From NCBI GenBank assembly GCA_963703335.1, contig OY969812.1:558001-622000 (forward strand): a stretch of DNA of 64,000 bases. Direction: 5' to 3'. Positions 1-8,169 of the stretch are shown here, in pieces (position 1 is the first letter of the stretch; each line of letters begins with the position of its first letter). The notes under the pieces were generated by a model. That model had not been told where the DNA came from and made no database searches. It worked only from the letters and a program-made list of their open reading frames with translations. The translations under genes and the position numbers were made by a program. The DNA comes from VRUE01 sp963703335 (GTDB lineage Bacteria > Actinomycetota > Thermoleophilia > Solirubrobacterales > 70-9).

Positions 1-1128
1 CTCGCCGCTGTGGATGCCCGATCTGATCTCCACTCCACTCCGGCTCAGTTCGTCATGGATCGCGGTGGCGCAGCGGATCGCTCGCCCGGGCCCGTCGAAC
101 GTGGCGAGGAAGCCGTCGCCCAGTGTCTTCACCTCACGCCCGCGGTGGACCGCGAGCTCGTTGCGAACAGTGGCATCGTGGCGCTCGAGCAAGTCGCGCC
201 AGCGCCGGTCCCCGAGCCGCGCCGCGGTTTTGGTGGAGCCGACGATGTCGGTGAAGAGGATCGTCGCCAGCGCCCTCTCCACCCCGTGGGCGCCACGGCT
301 GCCGACGAGGAACTCCTCGACCTCGTCGAGCAGCGCGTCTTGGTCGCCGACGGTCGGCAGGTGGTCAGCGCCGCTCAGCTCGACGTAGCGGGCACCCGGG
401 ATGCGATCAGCCAGGTAGCGCGCCTGGCGAGCCGGAACCAGGCGATCGTCGCGCCGGTGCAGAACGAGTGTCGGGACCCCGATCGCCGGCAGGGCCGCGC
501 GGATGTCGATCTCGCGATAGAGCTTCATCAGCTCGATTGCCCCGGATGGGCTCGTCCCCTGCCGCAGCAGCCGGCTCCACCAGCGTTCGAACTCGGGGTT
601 GCCCTCGTCGCTCGGAGCCCATAGATCGACACCGACCGCTTCGCCCCACTGCTCGCGCACCAGTTCGGCCCAGCTGTCGAACCGCTCCTCGCTAACGCCT
701 TGCGGGAAGTCGGGCGCTCGGACCATGCGGGCGAAGGTCCCGTATAGGACGAGGGAAGAGACGCGAGCGGGATAGGTGGCGGCGAACAGCGCCGACATCG
801 GCCCTCCCTCAGAGATCCCGAAGATCGCCGCTCGCTCGCTGCCGGCCGCGTCCATCACGGAGCCGAGGTCGTCCATCGACTCCTCCAGCGTCGGCGGCCG
901 CCCAAGCCGGTCCGAGAGACCTTGGCCGCGCTTGTCGAAGACGATCAGCCGCGAGAACGAAGCGAGCCGCCCGAGAAAGCGGGCGATCGCCGGCTCCTCC
1001 CAGATCAGCTCGACGTGGGAGACAAACCCTGGCACGAAGACGAGATCGAGCGGCTGCCGCTCGCCGTGCACCTGAAAGGCGATGCTGGTGCCATCTGGCG
1101 ACTGCGCGTATAGCGTCGAGGGTTCCAT
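1..1128 (-). CDS. alpha/beta hydrolase fused to class III adenylate/guanylate cyclase domain (partial, runs off window)
   Basis: The reading frame is open from an ATG at 1128 to the window edge, so the C-terminus is missing. The first ~265 residues are an alpha/beta hydrolase: an early VPGF segment, a DKRGQGLSDR strand-turn, the nucleophile elbow GISEGG, and a late GADHLPTVGD segment carrying the likely catalytic His. A class III nucleotidyl cyclase catalytic domain follows, opening with ATILFTDIVGST and continuing to KTLGDGFLATFDGP; the Asp of FTDIVGST is a metal-binding position. Hydrolase-cyclase fusions of this order are a known actinobacterial architecture, presumably coupling ligand binding or hydrolysis to cyclic nucleotide synthesis. 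The ligand is unknown. It is leftward and has no overlap with its neighbour at 1183. Confidence 0.85.
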   Translation of the reverse strand, partial: MEPSTLYAQSPDGTSIAFQVHGERQPLDLVFVPGFVSHVELIWEEPAIARFLGRLASFSRLIVFDKRGQGLSDRLGRPPTLEESMDDLGSVMDAAGSERAAIFGISEGGPMSALFAATYPARVSSLVLYGTFARMVRAPDFPQGVSEERFDSWAELVREQWGEAVGVDLWAPSDEGNPEFERWWSRLLRQGTSPSGAIELMKLYREIDIRAALPAIGVPTLVLHRRDDRLVPARQARYLADRIPGARYVELSGADHLPTVGDQDALLDEVEEFLVGSRGAHGVERALATILFTDIVGSTKTAARLGDRRWRDLLERHDATVRNELAVHRGREVKTLGDGFLATFDGPGRAIRCATAIHDELSRSGVEIRSGIHSGE

Positions 1129-1182
1129 CCGCCTCTCCCCCGACTGTAGCGGCGCGATGCGGGCGAACCGAGATAGGAGTGG

Positions 1183-1704
1183 CTACTCCCCGGCGCCTGA
1201 CTCGCGCGGGGTGAGTTGAACGATCGGGATCGTCCGGTTTGCCTTCGCCGCTTCTCGACGGTATGCCGCGTACGGGGCAAAGACGCGGTCGGCGAGCGTC
1301 CAGAGCCTCCGGCGCTCGGCTTCATCGCTGACCACCGTCGCCCGCATGGGGATGCCGCCGAACATGACATCGGGATCGGCCTTGAGATTGTGAAACCACG
1401 CCGGGTGCTTCTCTAGGCCGAGTTTCGAAGCGACGATCGTGACCCGGTCCCCGTCGTGGAAGTAGATGACCACGTTGCGCCGCAGCGTCCCGCTCTTCGC
1501 GCCTCGAGTTTCGAGCAGTGCGGTGGGCATGACGAGGCCCATCCCCAGCCGGCCTCCGGTCACCCGCATCAGGTAGGGGTCGACCCTCCAGACGACGTGA
1601 ACGGACATGAACCGTCCCAGCCAGGTGTTGGCAAGCGCGGCGTAGGCGCGGCTGAGCAGGCCAGCTGGACGGTTGGGGTCGATGTACTTGAGCCGATTCG
1701 CCAT
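1183..1704 (-). CDS. nitroreductase family deazaflavin-dependent oxidoreductase (Ddn-like)
   Basis: This 173-residue protein has the Ddn/FDOR-A pattern: an N-terminal basic and aromatic stretch, then LLETRGAKSGTLRRNVVIYF, then HPAWFHNLKADPDV. The RGAKSG..R and PAWFHNL segments are the family's F420 phosphate- and deazaflavin-binding signatures. The family uses reduced coenzyme F420 to reduce quinones, nitroimidazoles and similar substrates. The natural substrate here cannot be read from sequence. Its presence fits the F420 biosynthesis genes near the other end of the window. Length is typical for the family. It is leftward, 55 bp upstream of the hydrolase-cyclase gene in transcription order, and may be co-transcribed with it. 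Confidence 0.9.
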   Translation of the reverse strand: MANRLKYIDPNRPAGLLSRAYAALANTWLGRFMSVHVVWRVDPYLMRVTGGRLGMGLVMPTALLETRGAKSGTLRRNVVIYFHDGDRVTIVASKLGLEKHPAWFHNLKADPDVMFGGIPMRATVVSDEAERRRLWTLADRVFAPYAAYRREAAKANRTIPIVQLTPRESGAGE

Positions 1705-1790
1705 CCCGGTGATTCTCGCGGACCAGCCCTTCGATCGCGCTGGCGCCTGGTTGTAGGCTCAACCAAGCCAGGGACGACAAGGAGGAAGAC

Positions 1791-2090
1791 ATGTACGCAC
1801 GAGTAGCGCAGTGGGAAGGCGCCGACGCCAAAGCGCTTGAGGAGAGCGCTGCCGCGATTCGAGCCCAGGCCGAGTCCGAGGGCGGCCCCCCACCCGGAGT
1901 GCCGGCCAAAGAGTTCCTGCTCTTCCACGACACCGCCGCCGGCAAGGCCCTCGCCGTCACCCTGTTCGAGACCGAGGAGGACTACCGCCAAGGCGACGAG
2001 ACGCTGAACTCGATGAGCCCACCCGGCGAAGGAATGGGACGCCGAGTCTCAGTCGAGAAGCTCGAGCTCGTTGTCCACGTCGAAGCCTGA
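1791..2090 (+). CDS. small dimeric alpha-beta barrel-like protein, function unknown
   Basis: A 99-residue protein starting MYARVAQWEG, preceded by an AAGGAGGAAGAC ribosome-binding site about 7 bases upstream of the ATG. The alternation of an early strand (YARVAQWEG), a helix rich in Ala/Glu, a central strand (FLLFHDTAAGKALAVTLFET) and a final strand (VEKLELVVHV) resembles the antibiotic biosynthesis monooxygenase (ABM)/dimeric alpha-beta barrel fold. Proteins of this shape in actinobacteria are mostly uncharacterised. No catalytic residues can be assigned. It is divergent from the Ddn-like gene across an 86-bp gap and is probably the last chromosomal gene before the integrative element. Confidence 0.65.
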   Translation: MYARVAQWEGADAKALEESAAAIRAQAESEGGPPPGVPAKEFLLFHDTAAGKALAVTLFETEEDYRQGDETLNSMSPPGEGMGRRVSVEKLELVVHVEA

Positions 2091-2126
2091 TTAGAAGGTC
2101 CTCGTTAAGTCGGGGAGGTAGGAACA

Positions 2127-2148
2127 AAATCGCTTGCTGGAGCGATTT
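2127..2148. terminator. short stem-loop after the barrel protein gene
   Basis: AAATCGCT (2127-2134) and AGCGATTT (2141-2148) form a perfect 8-bp stem with a 6-base loop, 37 bp after the stop at 2090. There is no clear U-tract, so a factor-independent terminator is only possible. Confidence 0.3.
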
Positions 2149-2160
2149 CGTCGGCTATCA

Positions 2161-2181
2161 ATATCACTCGCATATCACGGA
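2161..2181 (+). repeat. candidate left attachment-type repeat (TATCAC motif)
   Basis: ATATCACTCG-CATATCACGGA matches the sequence at 40761-40781 at 18 of 21 positions without gaps and in the same orientation, as expected of attL/attR direct repeats. Each copy contains two TATCAC hexamers spaced 11 bp start to start. The integrase gene lies about 550 bp to the right. Whether this is the crossover core or an integrase arm site is unknown. Confidence 0.4.
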
Positions 2182-2243
2182 CTTCTGCTGAAGTGTCGAC
2201 GCTTCTCCCTTCCCGCAGAGATGGCACGGGGTAAGCTCGGCCG

Positions 2244-2657
2244 ATGACTTCCTCGATCGAGCTCAAATGCCCGGTGGAGGGATGCAACTTCACGGCACAC
2301 TTCCGCGTCGGGATGCTCGGCGACCCGACCGGGGCGGCCCAAGAGGAGTGTTCCGCATCTCTGCACCTGGAGCACCCGAACCATCCTCTGAAGAAGACGC
2401 CGCGCGAGCCGCTTGAGGCATTCGCCGACGACTCTGTGACCGCCGACATCCAGCTCAACGATGGCCAACGCGAGGCGCTTCGCCGCCATATTGCCCAGCG
2501 CGAAGCGCAAGGCCTCTCCCGCGTGGTCGGCCTCGCCGACCTCGGCGTGGGCTACATCAAGGTGCTGTTTTACGATGTCGATGGCAACGTGGCCGACACA
2601 GAGTTGCTCTTCCCGCTCTACGGGGAGGCAGTGATGCCACCAGACCCCACCTCCTGA
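2244..2657 (+). CDS. hypothetical protein with N-terminal CxxxxC motif
   Basis: A 137-residue soluble protein not recognised as a known family. It begins with ELKCPVEGCNFTAHF, a Cys-x4-Cys arrangement followed by His and by CSASLHLEHPNH further on, which could form a small zinc-binding knuckle. The C-terminal half, from about residue 90, reads as alternating strands (GVGYIKVLFYDVDGN, ELLFPLYG). The start is supported by the acidic-to-Cys transition immediately after the ATG, but the ribosome-binding site is weak (GGGGTAAG). It lies between the attachment-like repeat at 2161 and the convergent integrase gene, so it is probably carried by the element. Confidence 0.5.
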   Translation: MTSSIELKCPVEGCNFTAHFRVGMLGDPTGAAQEECSASLHLEHPNHPLKKTPREPLEAFADDSVTADIQLNDGQREALRRHIAQREAQGLSRVVGLADLGVGYIKVLFYDVDGNVADTELLFPLYGEAVMPPDPTS

Positions 2658-2726
2658 GCCGTCCCGCGCAGCTCAGGCCGCATCACGCAGACTTGGCGAA
2701 AGTCGATTCGCGGCAATGTTCACCCC

Positions 2727-3881
2727 TTATGCCGCCAACTCGGTGATCGTCTGCCGGTGGCGAATTCGCGTGCCGGTCTTGCGAGAGAAGGCCTTGTCCA
2801 CTTCCTCCATCGCCCCTACGTCACCGTGCCCGTAGGTTTCCAACATCTCTATAACCGTTTTGAGTTTCCAGCCGGCCAATGCGGCGATGGCTCGCGGGTG
2901 CATTCCCATTTCGGCCCACATGAAATGAACGCCGTAGTGCTTGGTCGCGTGGTAGAAGTCGAAGTCGAGCCCCGCCCTCGCCTTCACCTGCGCCCAGTAG
3001 CCGGTGAGCGTGGCCTGAGAGAGCCGTTTGCCTTCCTTGGACAGGAAGATCAAGCCGGCATCGTTGCGAAGGCGATTCGCGATCGCATCGGAGGCCGGCT
3101 GCGTGAGCGGTACGAGGACAACGCCCGTCTTTGGCGCGTCGAGTTTGCCCTTATATAGACGCGCATCCTTGAGAACCCTCATTCGCCGGAAATCGATCTT
3201 GGATTCCTTAAGGGCATAGAGCTCGCTCGGTCGCATGAGCTCGTACGCCGCGAACAACATCAATTCGCGCATCCTCGGCGCGTAGTCCCCGAGCGCCGAG
3301 CAGGAGTCAAGCAGTAGCTGAAACTCCTCCTCGGTCGGCGGTGGCGTCTGCGACCGTCTGCTCTTGGTTCGACCCCCGAGCTTGCGCGCCGGGCTACGTC
3401 TAAGAGGAACATCGTCCTCATCGATCGCGTGGTTATAGAGCGTGACAATTGCGGGCCGATAGCCCTTCGGGATCGGCTCGCAATGCGACCAGTTCCCTTC
3501 CCCGTGCATCCAATCCTTGAGCTCCGATCGGGGAATGTCCATGCGACGGCCGGCGAAGTCGGCGCGGAAACGAGCAAGGCGCTCGGTTGCAATATCGAAA
3601 GACGAGTCGCGATTGCGACGCGCGTAGTCCTTTAGGTAGCGGTCCACGTATTCGTCGCAAGTCGGAATCCGTGCTTCCACCGCGCCTCGCGCTGCCTTTG
3701 CTTTGGCGACGGCAATATCGCGTTCTTTCTTTCTCTCGAACCAGCCAACGTGCTCGAATTCCTGCTTGCCATCGTCGTCGCGGCCGATGTAAATACGGCC
3801 GAGATATTGCTTCTTGGGTTTCTTGGTTTTGCGGCGTTTGGTGGGTGGCTTCGCCTGGGTTGCGATGGCGGGCGCGCTCAT
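2727..3881 (-). CDS. int: tyrosine recombinase (integrase)
   Basis: A 384-residue site-specific recombinase. The very basic N-terminus (KRRKTKKPKK) is followed by an arm- and core-binding region to about residue 170, then the catalytic domain. Visible catalytic positions are Arg217 in ELMRPSELYAL, the beta-hairpin Lys251, His311 in HATKHYG, Trp338 in AGWKL and the nucleophile Tyr350 in ETYGHGD. The second catalytic Arg, normally in an HxxR box, is replaced by Lys314. It would integrate and excise the element running rightward from about 2.1 kb. Its start overlaps the upstream excisionase-like gene by 4 bp (ATGA), so the two are translationally coupled. Confidence 0.93.
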   Translation of the reverse strand: MSAPAIATQAKPPTKRRKTKKPKKQYLGRIYIGRDDDGKQEFEHVGWFERKKERDIAVAKAKAARGAVEARIPTCDEYVDRYLKDYARRNRDSSFDIATERLARFRADFAGRRMDIPRSELKDWMHGEGNWSHCEPIPKGYRPAIVTLYNHAIDEDDVPLRRSPARKLGGRTKSRRSQTPPPTEEEFQLLLDSCSALGDYAPRMRELMLFAAYELMRPSELYALKESKIDFRRMRVLKDARLYKGKLDAPKTGVVLVPLTQPASDAIANRLRNDAGLIFLSKEGKRLSQATLTGYWAQVKARAGLDFDFYHATKHYGVHFMWAEMGMHPRAIAALAGWKLKTVIEMLETYGHGDVGAMEEVDKAFSRKTGTRIRHRQTITELAA

Positions 3882-4258
3882 GCTGCCTCACTCCCGCGAT
3901 GCTCGATAAAGCCGTGCTGATCGAGCCAGGGTTCCACCAGGCTTACTTTGAACTTGGCCCGTCCGGCGATGTACTTGTGCGGCATCCCTTCGGCCATTCG
4001 CTCCTCGATCCAGCGAATGCCGCACGCGAAATGTTCAGCGAGGCCGTGCTTGTCTCGCCAGCGCTCCGGCTCAGAATGAGCCGGGCGTCTTTCGACGGTG
4101 GCTGCCGTCACAGTCGACCTGCGATCGCAATAGGGACGCCTCCGGCTCGTCGGCCGGAAGTGAGCTCTCGCGCCGACGCGACGCCGGCCACGAGAGCCAC
4201 TTGCACGCTTCGCGCCTTTGCACGAGCGCTTAGAGTGAGCAAAGGACATGGGAGCCAA
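3878..4258 (-). CDS. xis: excisionase-like helix-turn-helix protein
   Basis: A 126-residue basic protein. The first ~60 residues are Arg/Ser-rich and may be partly untranslated if a later start is used. The C-terminal half (HFACGIRWIEERMAEGMPHK, then YIAGRAKFKVSLVEPWLDQHG) has the winged-helix/MerR-like layout of Xis/AlpA proteins, which bend DNA and direct the integrase towards excision. Its stop overlaps the integrase start by 4 bp, a typical xis-int arrangement. Assignment rests on the helix pattern and position rather than on a diagnostic motif. Confidence 0.7.
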   Translation of the reverse strand: MAPMSFAHSKRSCKGAKRASGSRGRRRVGARAHFRPTSRRRPYCDRRSTVTAATVERRPAHSEPERWRDKHGLAEHFACGIRWIEERMAEGMPHKYIAGRAKFKVSLVEPWLDQHGFIEHRGSEAA

Positions 4259-4394
4259 TACCTCCTGTGTCTTAGGCGACCCGTCGCGTTGGAGCGCGGC
4301 GGGTTTGCCGTGTCGGGATTGCGCTTTTGAGGGCGCAGCATCCCCTTATTTGTTGCCCCCAAGCGTAGCCAGCGGGTAGACCCGCCGCAAGCGC

Positions 4395-5264
4395 TCATTC
4401 GGCTTCCCCAAGCCAGTTAACGGGCTCGGCGGGAGCGCTTGGGCGATAGAAGATCGGCGCAAATGGACCGCGCTCTCTGAGATCGTCGGCAAGGCAAACG
4501 GAGATCGAAACCTCGCGCGCCTCCGCAAGCTCGGGGTTGCTCCGCATGAGCGCGAGCGCGGTGTCTCGTCGGCGCTCTAGGACGCCTCGCGACGCCGCCG
4601 CGAGCACGCAGAGCACGGGCGGGAATGACGGGTAACGAGGCCGCCAAATGGGTCGCGCCCCATCCTGCGCGCGGTAGAGGCGCGCATATCGACCCAGCTC
4701 AGCCGCGAGGCTGTCAACCGACATGGTTGCGCGGTCGAGCTCTAGGAATCGCTGCTCGATCAAAACCTCGTCGTCGGTAAGCCGCAGGTAGGTCAGCACC
4801 GCGTCCGCGAAAAGGGTCCGCCGACTTCGACCCCGACCGCCGGCGCTGAGCGAGTGCGCAACCTCCTGTCGCCACGAGAGCGGGCCGAAGTCGTCCCCCC
4901 GCTCGCGGGCGGCTCGCAGGAAGCTAATAGCGGCATCGTTCACGGCGACCGTGTGCGCCTGCAGCGGACCCGCGATTTCGTCGGCGCTAAAGAGACGCGG
5001 GTTCCCCTCCATCGCGCCGGCTTCCTTCGCGACACATACGCCGGCATCGGTCGCAAACCAAAGGCGTTGCGGCGCGGTCGGAGTCCGGGCGTGCGCAAGC
5101 AATCCGGCTCGCTCGATCCGCGCCATAACCCGCTGGCTCCATCGCTTGCCTACGTTCGGCAGGTGGATTTCCCGCACCTGTCGCGTGGAGAGAGCCCGAT
5201 GCTGCGCAACCGACGCCACAATCTCGACCGCCTGCGCCGGGAGCCCACGATGCTCGGCGCTCAC
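4395..5264 (-). CDS. replication-relaxation family protein
   Basis: A 289-residue protein matching the Replic_Relax (PF13814) family pattern. An N-terminal winged helix (VASVAQHRALSTRQVREIHL, then RIERAGLLAHARTP) is followed by a nuclease-fold-like alpha/beta region with HTVAVNDAAISFL, FADAVLTY and IEQRFLELDRATMSVDSL. These residues resemble the D..E..E-D-R placement of restriction-endonuclease-like folds. The family sits on actinobacterial conjugative plasmids and ICEs and is suspected to act in transfer-replication initiation. It is the only candidate DNA-processing protein in the transfer operon, because no canonical relaxase is visible. Its start overlaps the TraD-like gene stop by 4 bp. 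Confidence 0.75.
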   Translation of the reverse strand: MSAEHRGLPAQAVEIVASVAQHRALSTRQVREIHLPNVGKRWSQRVMARIERAGLLAHARTPTAPQRLWFATDAGVCVAKEAGAMEGNPRLFSADEIAGPLQAHTVAVNDAAISFLRAARERGDDFGPLSWRQEVAHSLSAGGRGRSRRTLFADAVLTYLRLTDDEVLIEQRFLELDRATMSVDSLAAELGRYARLYRAQDGARPIWRPRYPSFPPVLCVLAAASRGVLERRRDTALALMRSNPELAEAREVSISVCLADDLRERGPFAPIFYRPSAPAEPVNWLGEAE

Positions 5265-7903
5265 GATCGCCTCCGCGCGACTCGGACAGGCTCAAAGCCT
5301 TCAGTCGTCTCGTCGTCGGCAGATTCCGAAGCCGCCTCGCTTCCTCGCCGGAGCTCGCGGAGCTCGGCAAGGATTTCGTCGTCTAGCCGCTCGAGGTGGG
5401 CCAGAGCATCGCGGGGCGACGTTCGGGGCGTCACGCTGAAACCCTCGATTGCCTTAACCCGATCGGGTTTGCCGGCAGTAAGGATTTCCTCAACCCGAAC
5501 GCCGCCAAGGGCGAACGGCTTGCTCAGGTCGCCTTCGTCGGTTACCTGGGCGATGAAGCGATAGCGAGGCAACTTGCTAAGCGCCGTGGAGCTGGGTTCG
5601 CCACCCCACTCCTTCGTTAGAAGCGACGCGGCGTGGGCGTTGAGCGCCGTCGAAATCAGGTGCGAGCGATTCGTCGTCAGTGCGTTGAGCGTCGGCCCGC
5701 TCAAGCGCTCTGGGTTCTGGTTGCAGAAAATGCCCCTCAGCCCGAACTTGGCCGTTTGCTCCACGAGCGCCGCGAGGTTTTCAGACGACCCCCCATCAAA
5801 CGACTGGATCTCGTCAAGACAGGCAAAGAAAAGCCGACGCTGATTGGGGTCAAGCTCGCCCCGGCTCTTTGCACCATGAAAGAGATCGAAAACGAGGAGA
5901 TTGGCGAGCAGCCGATCGCGCGTTCCGCCCGAGCCGGGACACGCCAGAACGATCAAGCCCTTGTCCATCGCTTCTCGTGCCCGGTAGCTGCTCTGGCTCT
6001 GTCCGAGCAGGGTTGACGCCGCCGAGGAGGCGCGCAGCCGGTCGATCATGTTGGTGAGCGGCGTGATCGCCTCCTCGGCCAAGCGCCCAAAGCGATCGAG
6101 CCAAAAGCTGCGTGACGCGGCCGGCAGGAACGGCAGCACCGCCTCGCGCCACTCGTCATTCGTCAAGAGCGTCGGTATTTGAAAGATCGTCGGAGCCTTC
6201 GCAGGCGGCAGCACTTGCGCGATCGCGGCCAATGCGGTCGCAGCCTGCGTCGTGAGATTGATCGCGCGCGTACTGCGATCTCCCCATTCGAGTGCAGACG
6301 AGAAGGCGTCCACGACCGCTTCGACTCGCCCCTCCGCCTCCTCGGCGTTGCGTCCCTTCAGCTCAAATAGGTTCCAGCCAGGCTGCGAGCGCGAAGCGCT
6401 GCCGGGTCCAAGGTCGATCCGAACGACGCGACGGGCCAAAGCCGGCTCGGTGAGATAGGGAAGAATTCTGTCGAGAGCGTCGCCGTGCGGATCGAGAAAG
6501 AGCCCGCCATGCCCACTCCTAACAAGGTGGACGAACTGGGCGATCGCGAGCTCGGTCTTACCGAACCTGGATCTCCCCGCGATGTAGCTGAAAAAGCTGT
6601 CCGCAGTCCGCACCGCGACGATTTGCTCGCCTGATTCTCTGACGACGCGACCGAGCGGGATCAGCCTCCTGTCGTCGGGTCTAAATACCGGAAGGGGCGG
6701 GGCGGGAGCTAGCAAGGCTCCCGAGCGAAGAATGTTTTCCGAGAGACAATCGACGGTCGGCGGCTTCAGGAATCCTGCGAGCTCGTGCGCCGTGAGAATG
6801 TTCCTGCGCCTTGGGCGAAAGAGTCCCGAGTCAAACCGCCGGTCAAAGCTACGGCGCAACATCCAAGCGTCCGAGCCGATGAATGCCAGACCAGGGATCG
6901 GGAGCCCGGATGCCCGAAGCCAGTTGCGAGAGGACAACGGGCCGAACGCAGATAGAAGCGCCTGCATCGTGGCCTTTGCACGAGCGCGATCCTTGGCCCG
7001 AACGCGAACGAGAACTTGCGCCTCGAAAAGCGGGCCCGAATCTCGAAGCTTGGCGTCGAGCGCCGACGCCACGTCCCTCCGCTCCGCGAGCTCGGCCGGC
7101 TTGCGCGACTGGCTCTCGCCGCCGTTTCCGCCAAGCCACCCGGGAAGCTGGATTGGATTTCCATGCCGGCGCTTGGCCTCGCGTCGAAGGACACGCCGCA
7201 GACGCGTTCGGCGCAAGCCGGACGCCGGCAGTAGATCAAGACGGACCGACGCGTCGTCACCGTCGCCGGGTCGAAGGCTACGCAGAGCGACGGCGAACGC
7301 TTGCAGCGGGTCGGGGTCGAGACTCAACCGCGCAAGCGGCTCGACACTGGGCTTCGCAAGGACGAGCTCGGTTCGCAGAACGGTTTCCTCGCTGTCATCC
7401 GGGCGCGCATTCCCGTCGTCAGCGAGTACCGCGTCGCCATCGCGCAGCTCGACGCCCTCATACCCCAGGAACGCGCTCCTCAGCAGCTCGCGAGCCCGGC
7501 CCGGCACCGAGACGATGTAGACGAGTCGGCCATCAGCATCCGAGCAGAGCGAGACGCCGAGCGCCGACCCCCGACGATCGAACCAGCCTCCGATACTGCG
7601 ATCGATCCGACTGAGTTGAGCAGCGAGACGAAGAACAGAATCGATCGACGGTTTGAATTCGTCGGCCGGCACGACAGCGATCGAGACTCGTGAGTCGAGA
7701 GCCGCGCGAGTCTTGCGAAGCCGCTGAGTCGCCAGCGCCGTGGCGATCATGGTTGCGCTGAGTGCGATCGGAGCCGCCACCGACGGGCGCTCGAGGAGGC
7801 GATCGATCTGGATATTCGAGAGCGCCTTGCCGACTGCGATCAAGATTGCGCCCGCGGCGAGGGCGAGCATGAGAGCCGGGTCCGATCGATCGCGCTTCGC
7901 CAT
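5261..7903 (-). CDS. TraD/VirD4-like conjugative coupling ATPase
   Basis: About 880 residues from the ATG at 7903 (MAKRDRSDPA). Two N-terminal hydrophobic helices (residues ~10-25 and ~42-60) anchor it in the membrane. The motor domain has Walker A GRSRFGKT at ~443-450, a FLDPHGDALDRI segment at ~469, and Walker B FFACLDEIQSF at ~692-702 followed by a TraG/TraM-recognition-type region (FCNQNPERLSG). Type IV coupling proteins deliver the DNA substrate to the secretion channel. The frame stays open upstream to 8302, but that part overlaps the methylase gene and lacks domain character. I chose 7903 because the upstream small ORF ends there with a TGATG overlap. Its stop overlaps the replication-relaxation gene by 4 bp. 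Confidence 0.85.
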   Translation of the reverse strand: MAKRDRSDPALMLALAAGAILIAVGKALSNIQIDRLLERPSVAAPIALSATMIATALATQRLRKTRAALDSRVSIAVVPADEFKPSIDSVLRLAAQLSRIDRSIGGWFDRRGSALGVSLCSDADGRLVYIVSVPGRARELLRSAFLGYEGVELRDGDAVLADDGNARPDDSEETVLRTELVLAKPSVEPLARLSLDPDPLQAFAVALRSLRPGDGDDASVRLDLLPASGLRRTRLRRVLRREAKRRHGNPIQLPGWLGGNGGESQSRKPAELAERRDVASALDAKLRDSGPLFEAQVLVRVRAKDRARAKATMQALLSAFGPLSSRNWLRASGLPIPGLAFIGSDAWMLRRSFDRRFDSGLFRPRRRNILTAHELAGFLKPPTVDCLSENILRSGALLAPAPPLPVFRPDDRRLIPLGRVVRESGEQIVAVRTADSFFSYIAGRSRFGKTELAIAQFVHLVRSGHGGLFLDPHGDALDRILPYLTEPALARRVVRIDLGPGSASRSQPGWNLFELKGRNAEEAEGRVEAVVDAFSSALEWGDRSTRAINLTTQAATALAAIAQVLPPAKAPTIFQIPTLLTNDEWREAVLPFLPAASRSFWLDRFGRLAEEAITPLTNMIDRLRASSAASTLLGQSQSSYRAREAMDKGLIVLACPGSGGTRDRLLANLLVFDLFHGAKSRGELDPNQRRLFFACLDEIQSFDGGSSENLAALVEQTAKFGLRGIFCNQNPERLSGPTLNALTTNRSHLISTALNAHAASLLTKEWGGEPSSTALSKLPRYRFIAQVTDEGDLSKPFALGGVRVEEILTAGKPDRVKAIEGFSVTPRTSPRDALAHLERLDDEILAELRELRRGSEAASESADDETTEGFEPVRVARRRS

Positions 7904-8169
7904 CACAGCCTGACCCGGGATTGACGCGGAGAATTCAGCATTTTTTCGTCGGCGGAATCGCAGCCCGGATGCGCGATCCCCGCGTTTCGAATCGATCCCG
8001 CTGCGGCCTGACGGGTGGCCGCTTGGGTGGCCCACCGAACGCCCCGAGGGGCGGCCGTTAGAGCGCCCCCTGCGCAGCTGGCCCAAAGCACGCCCCCCCT
8101 TTCGGTCGATCGCTCGCTTGCCCGATTCCAGTCGACGTCGAAGCCATCTGGCTCGCGGCGAGCCTTCAT
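7903..8169 (-). CDS. possible small coupled ORF between methylase and coupling protein
   Basis: An 88-codon ORF whose ATG overlaps the methylase stop (ATGA at 8166-8169) and whose stop overlaps the coupling-protein start (TGATG at 7901-7905). Both junctions match the coupling pattern of the rest of this operon. This positional fit is the only evidence: the protein is Ala/Arg/Gly-rich, has no motif, and the competing frame is also open here, encoding a Gly-Arg-Pro-Ser repeat. It could be non-coding or an N-terminal extension of the coupling protein. Confidence 0.35.
   Translation of the reverse strand: MKARREPDGFDVDWNRASERSTERGGVLWASCAGGALTAAPRGVRWATQAATRQAAAGSIRNAGIAHPGCDSADEKMLNSPRQSRVRL

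Noticed and set aside
2110..2117. TCGGGGAG near the left end resembles the start of tRNA-Pro (40873-40880)
   Set aside because: Only 8 contiguous bases (12 of 14 with extension), too short for a tRNA attachment core.
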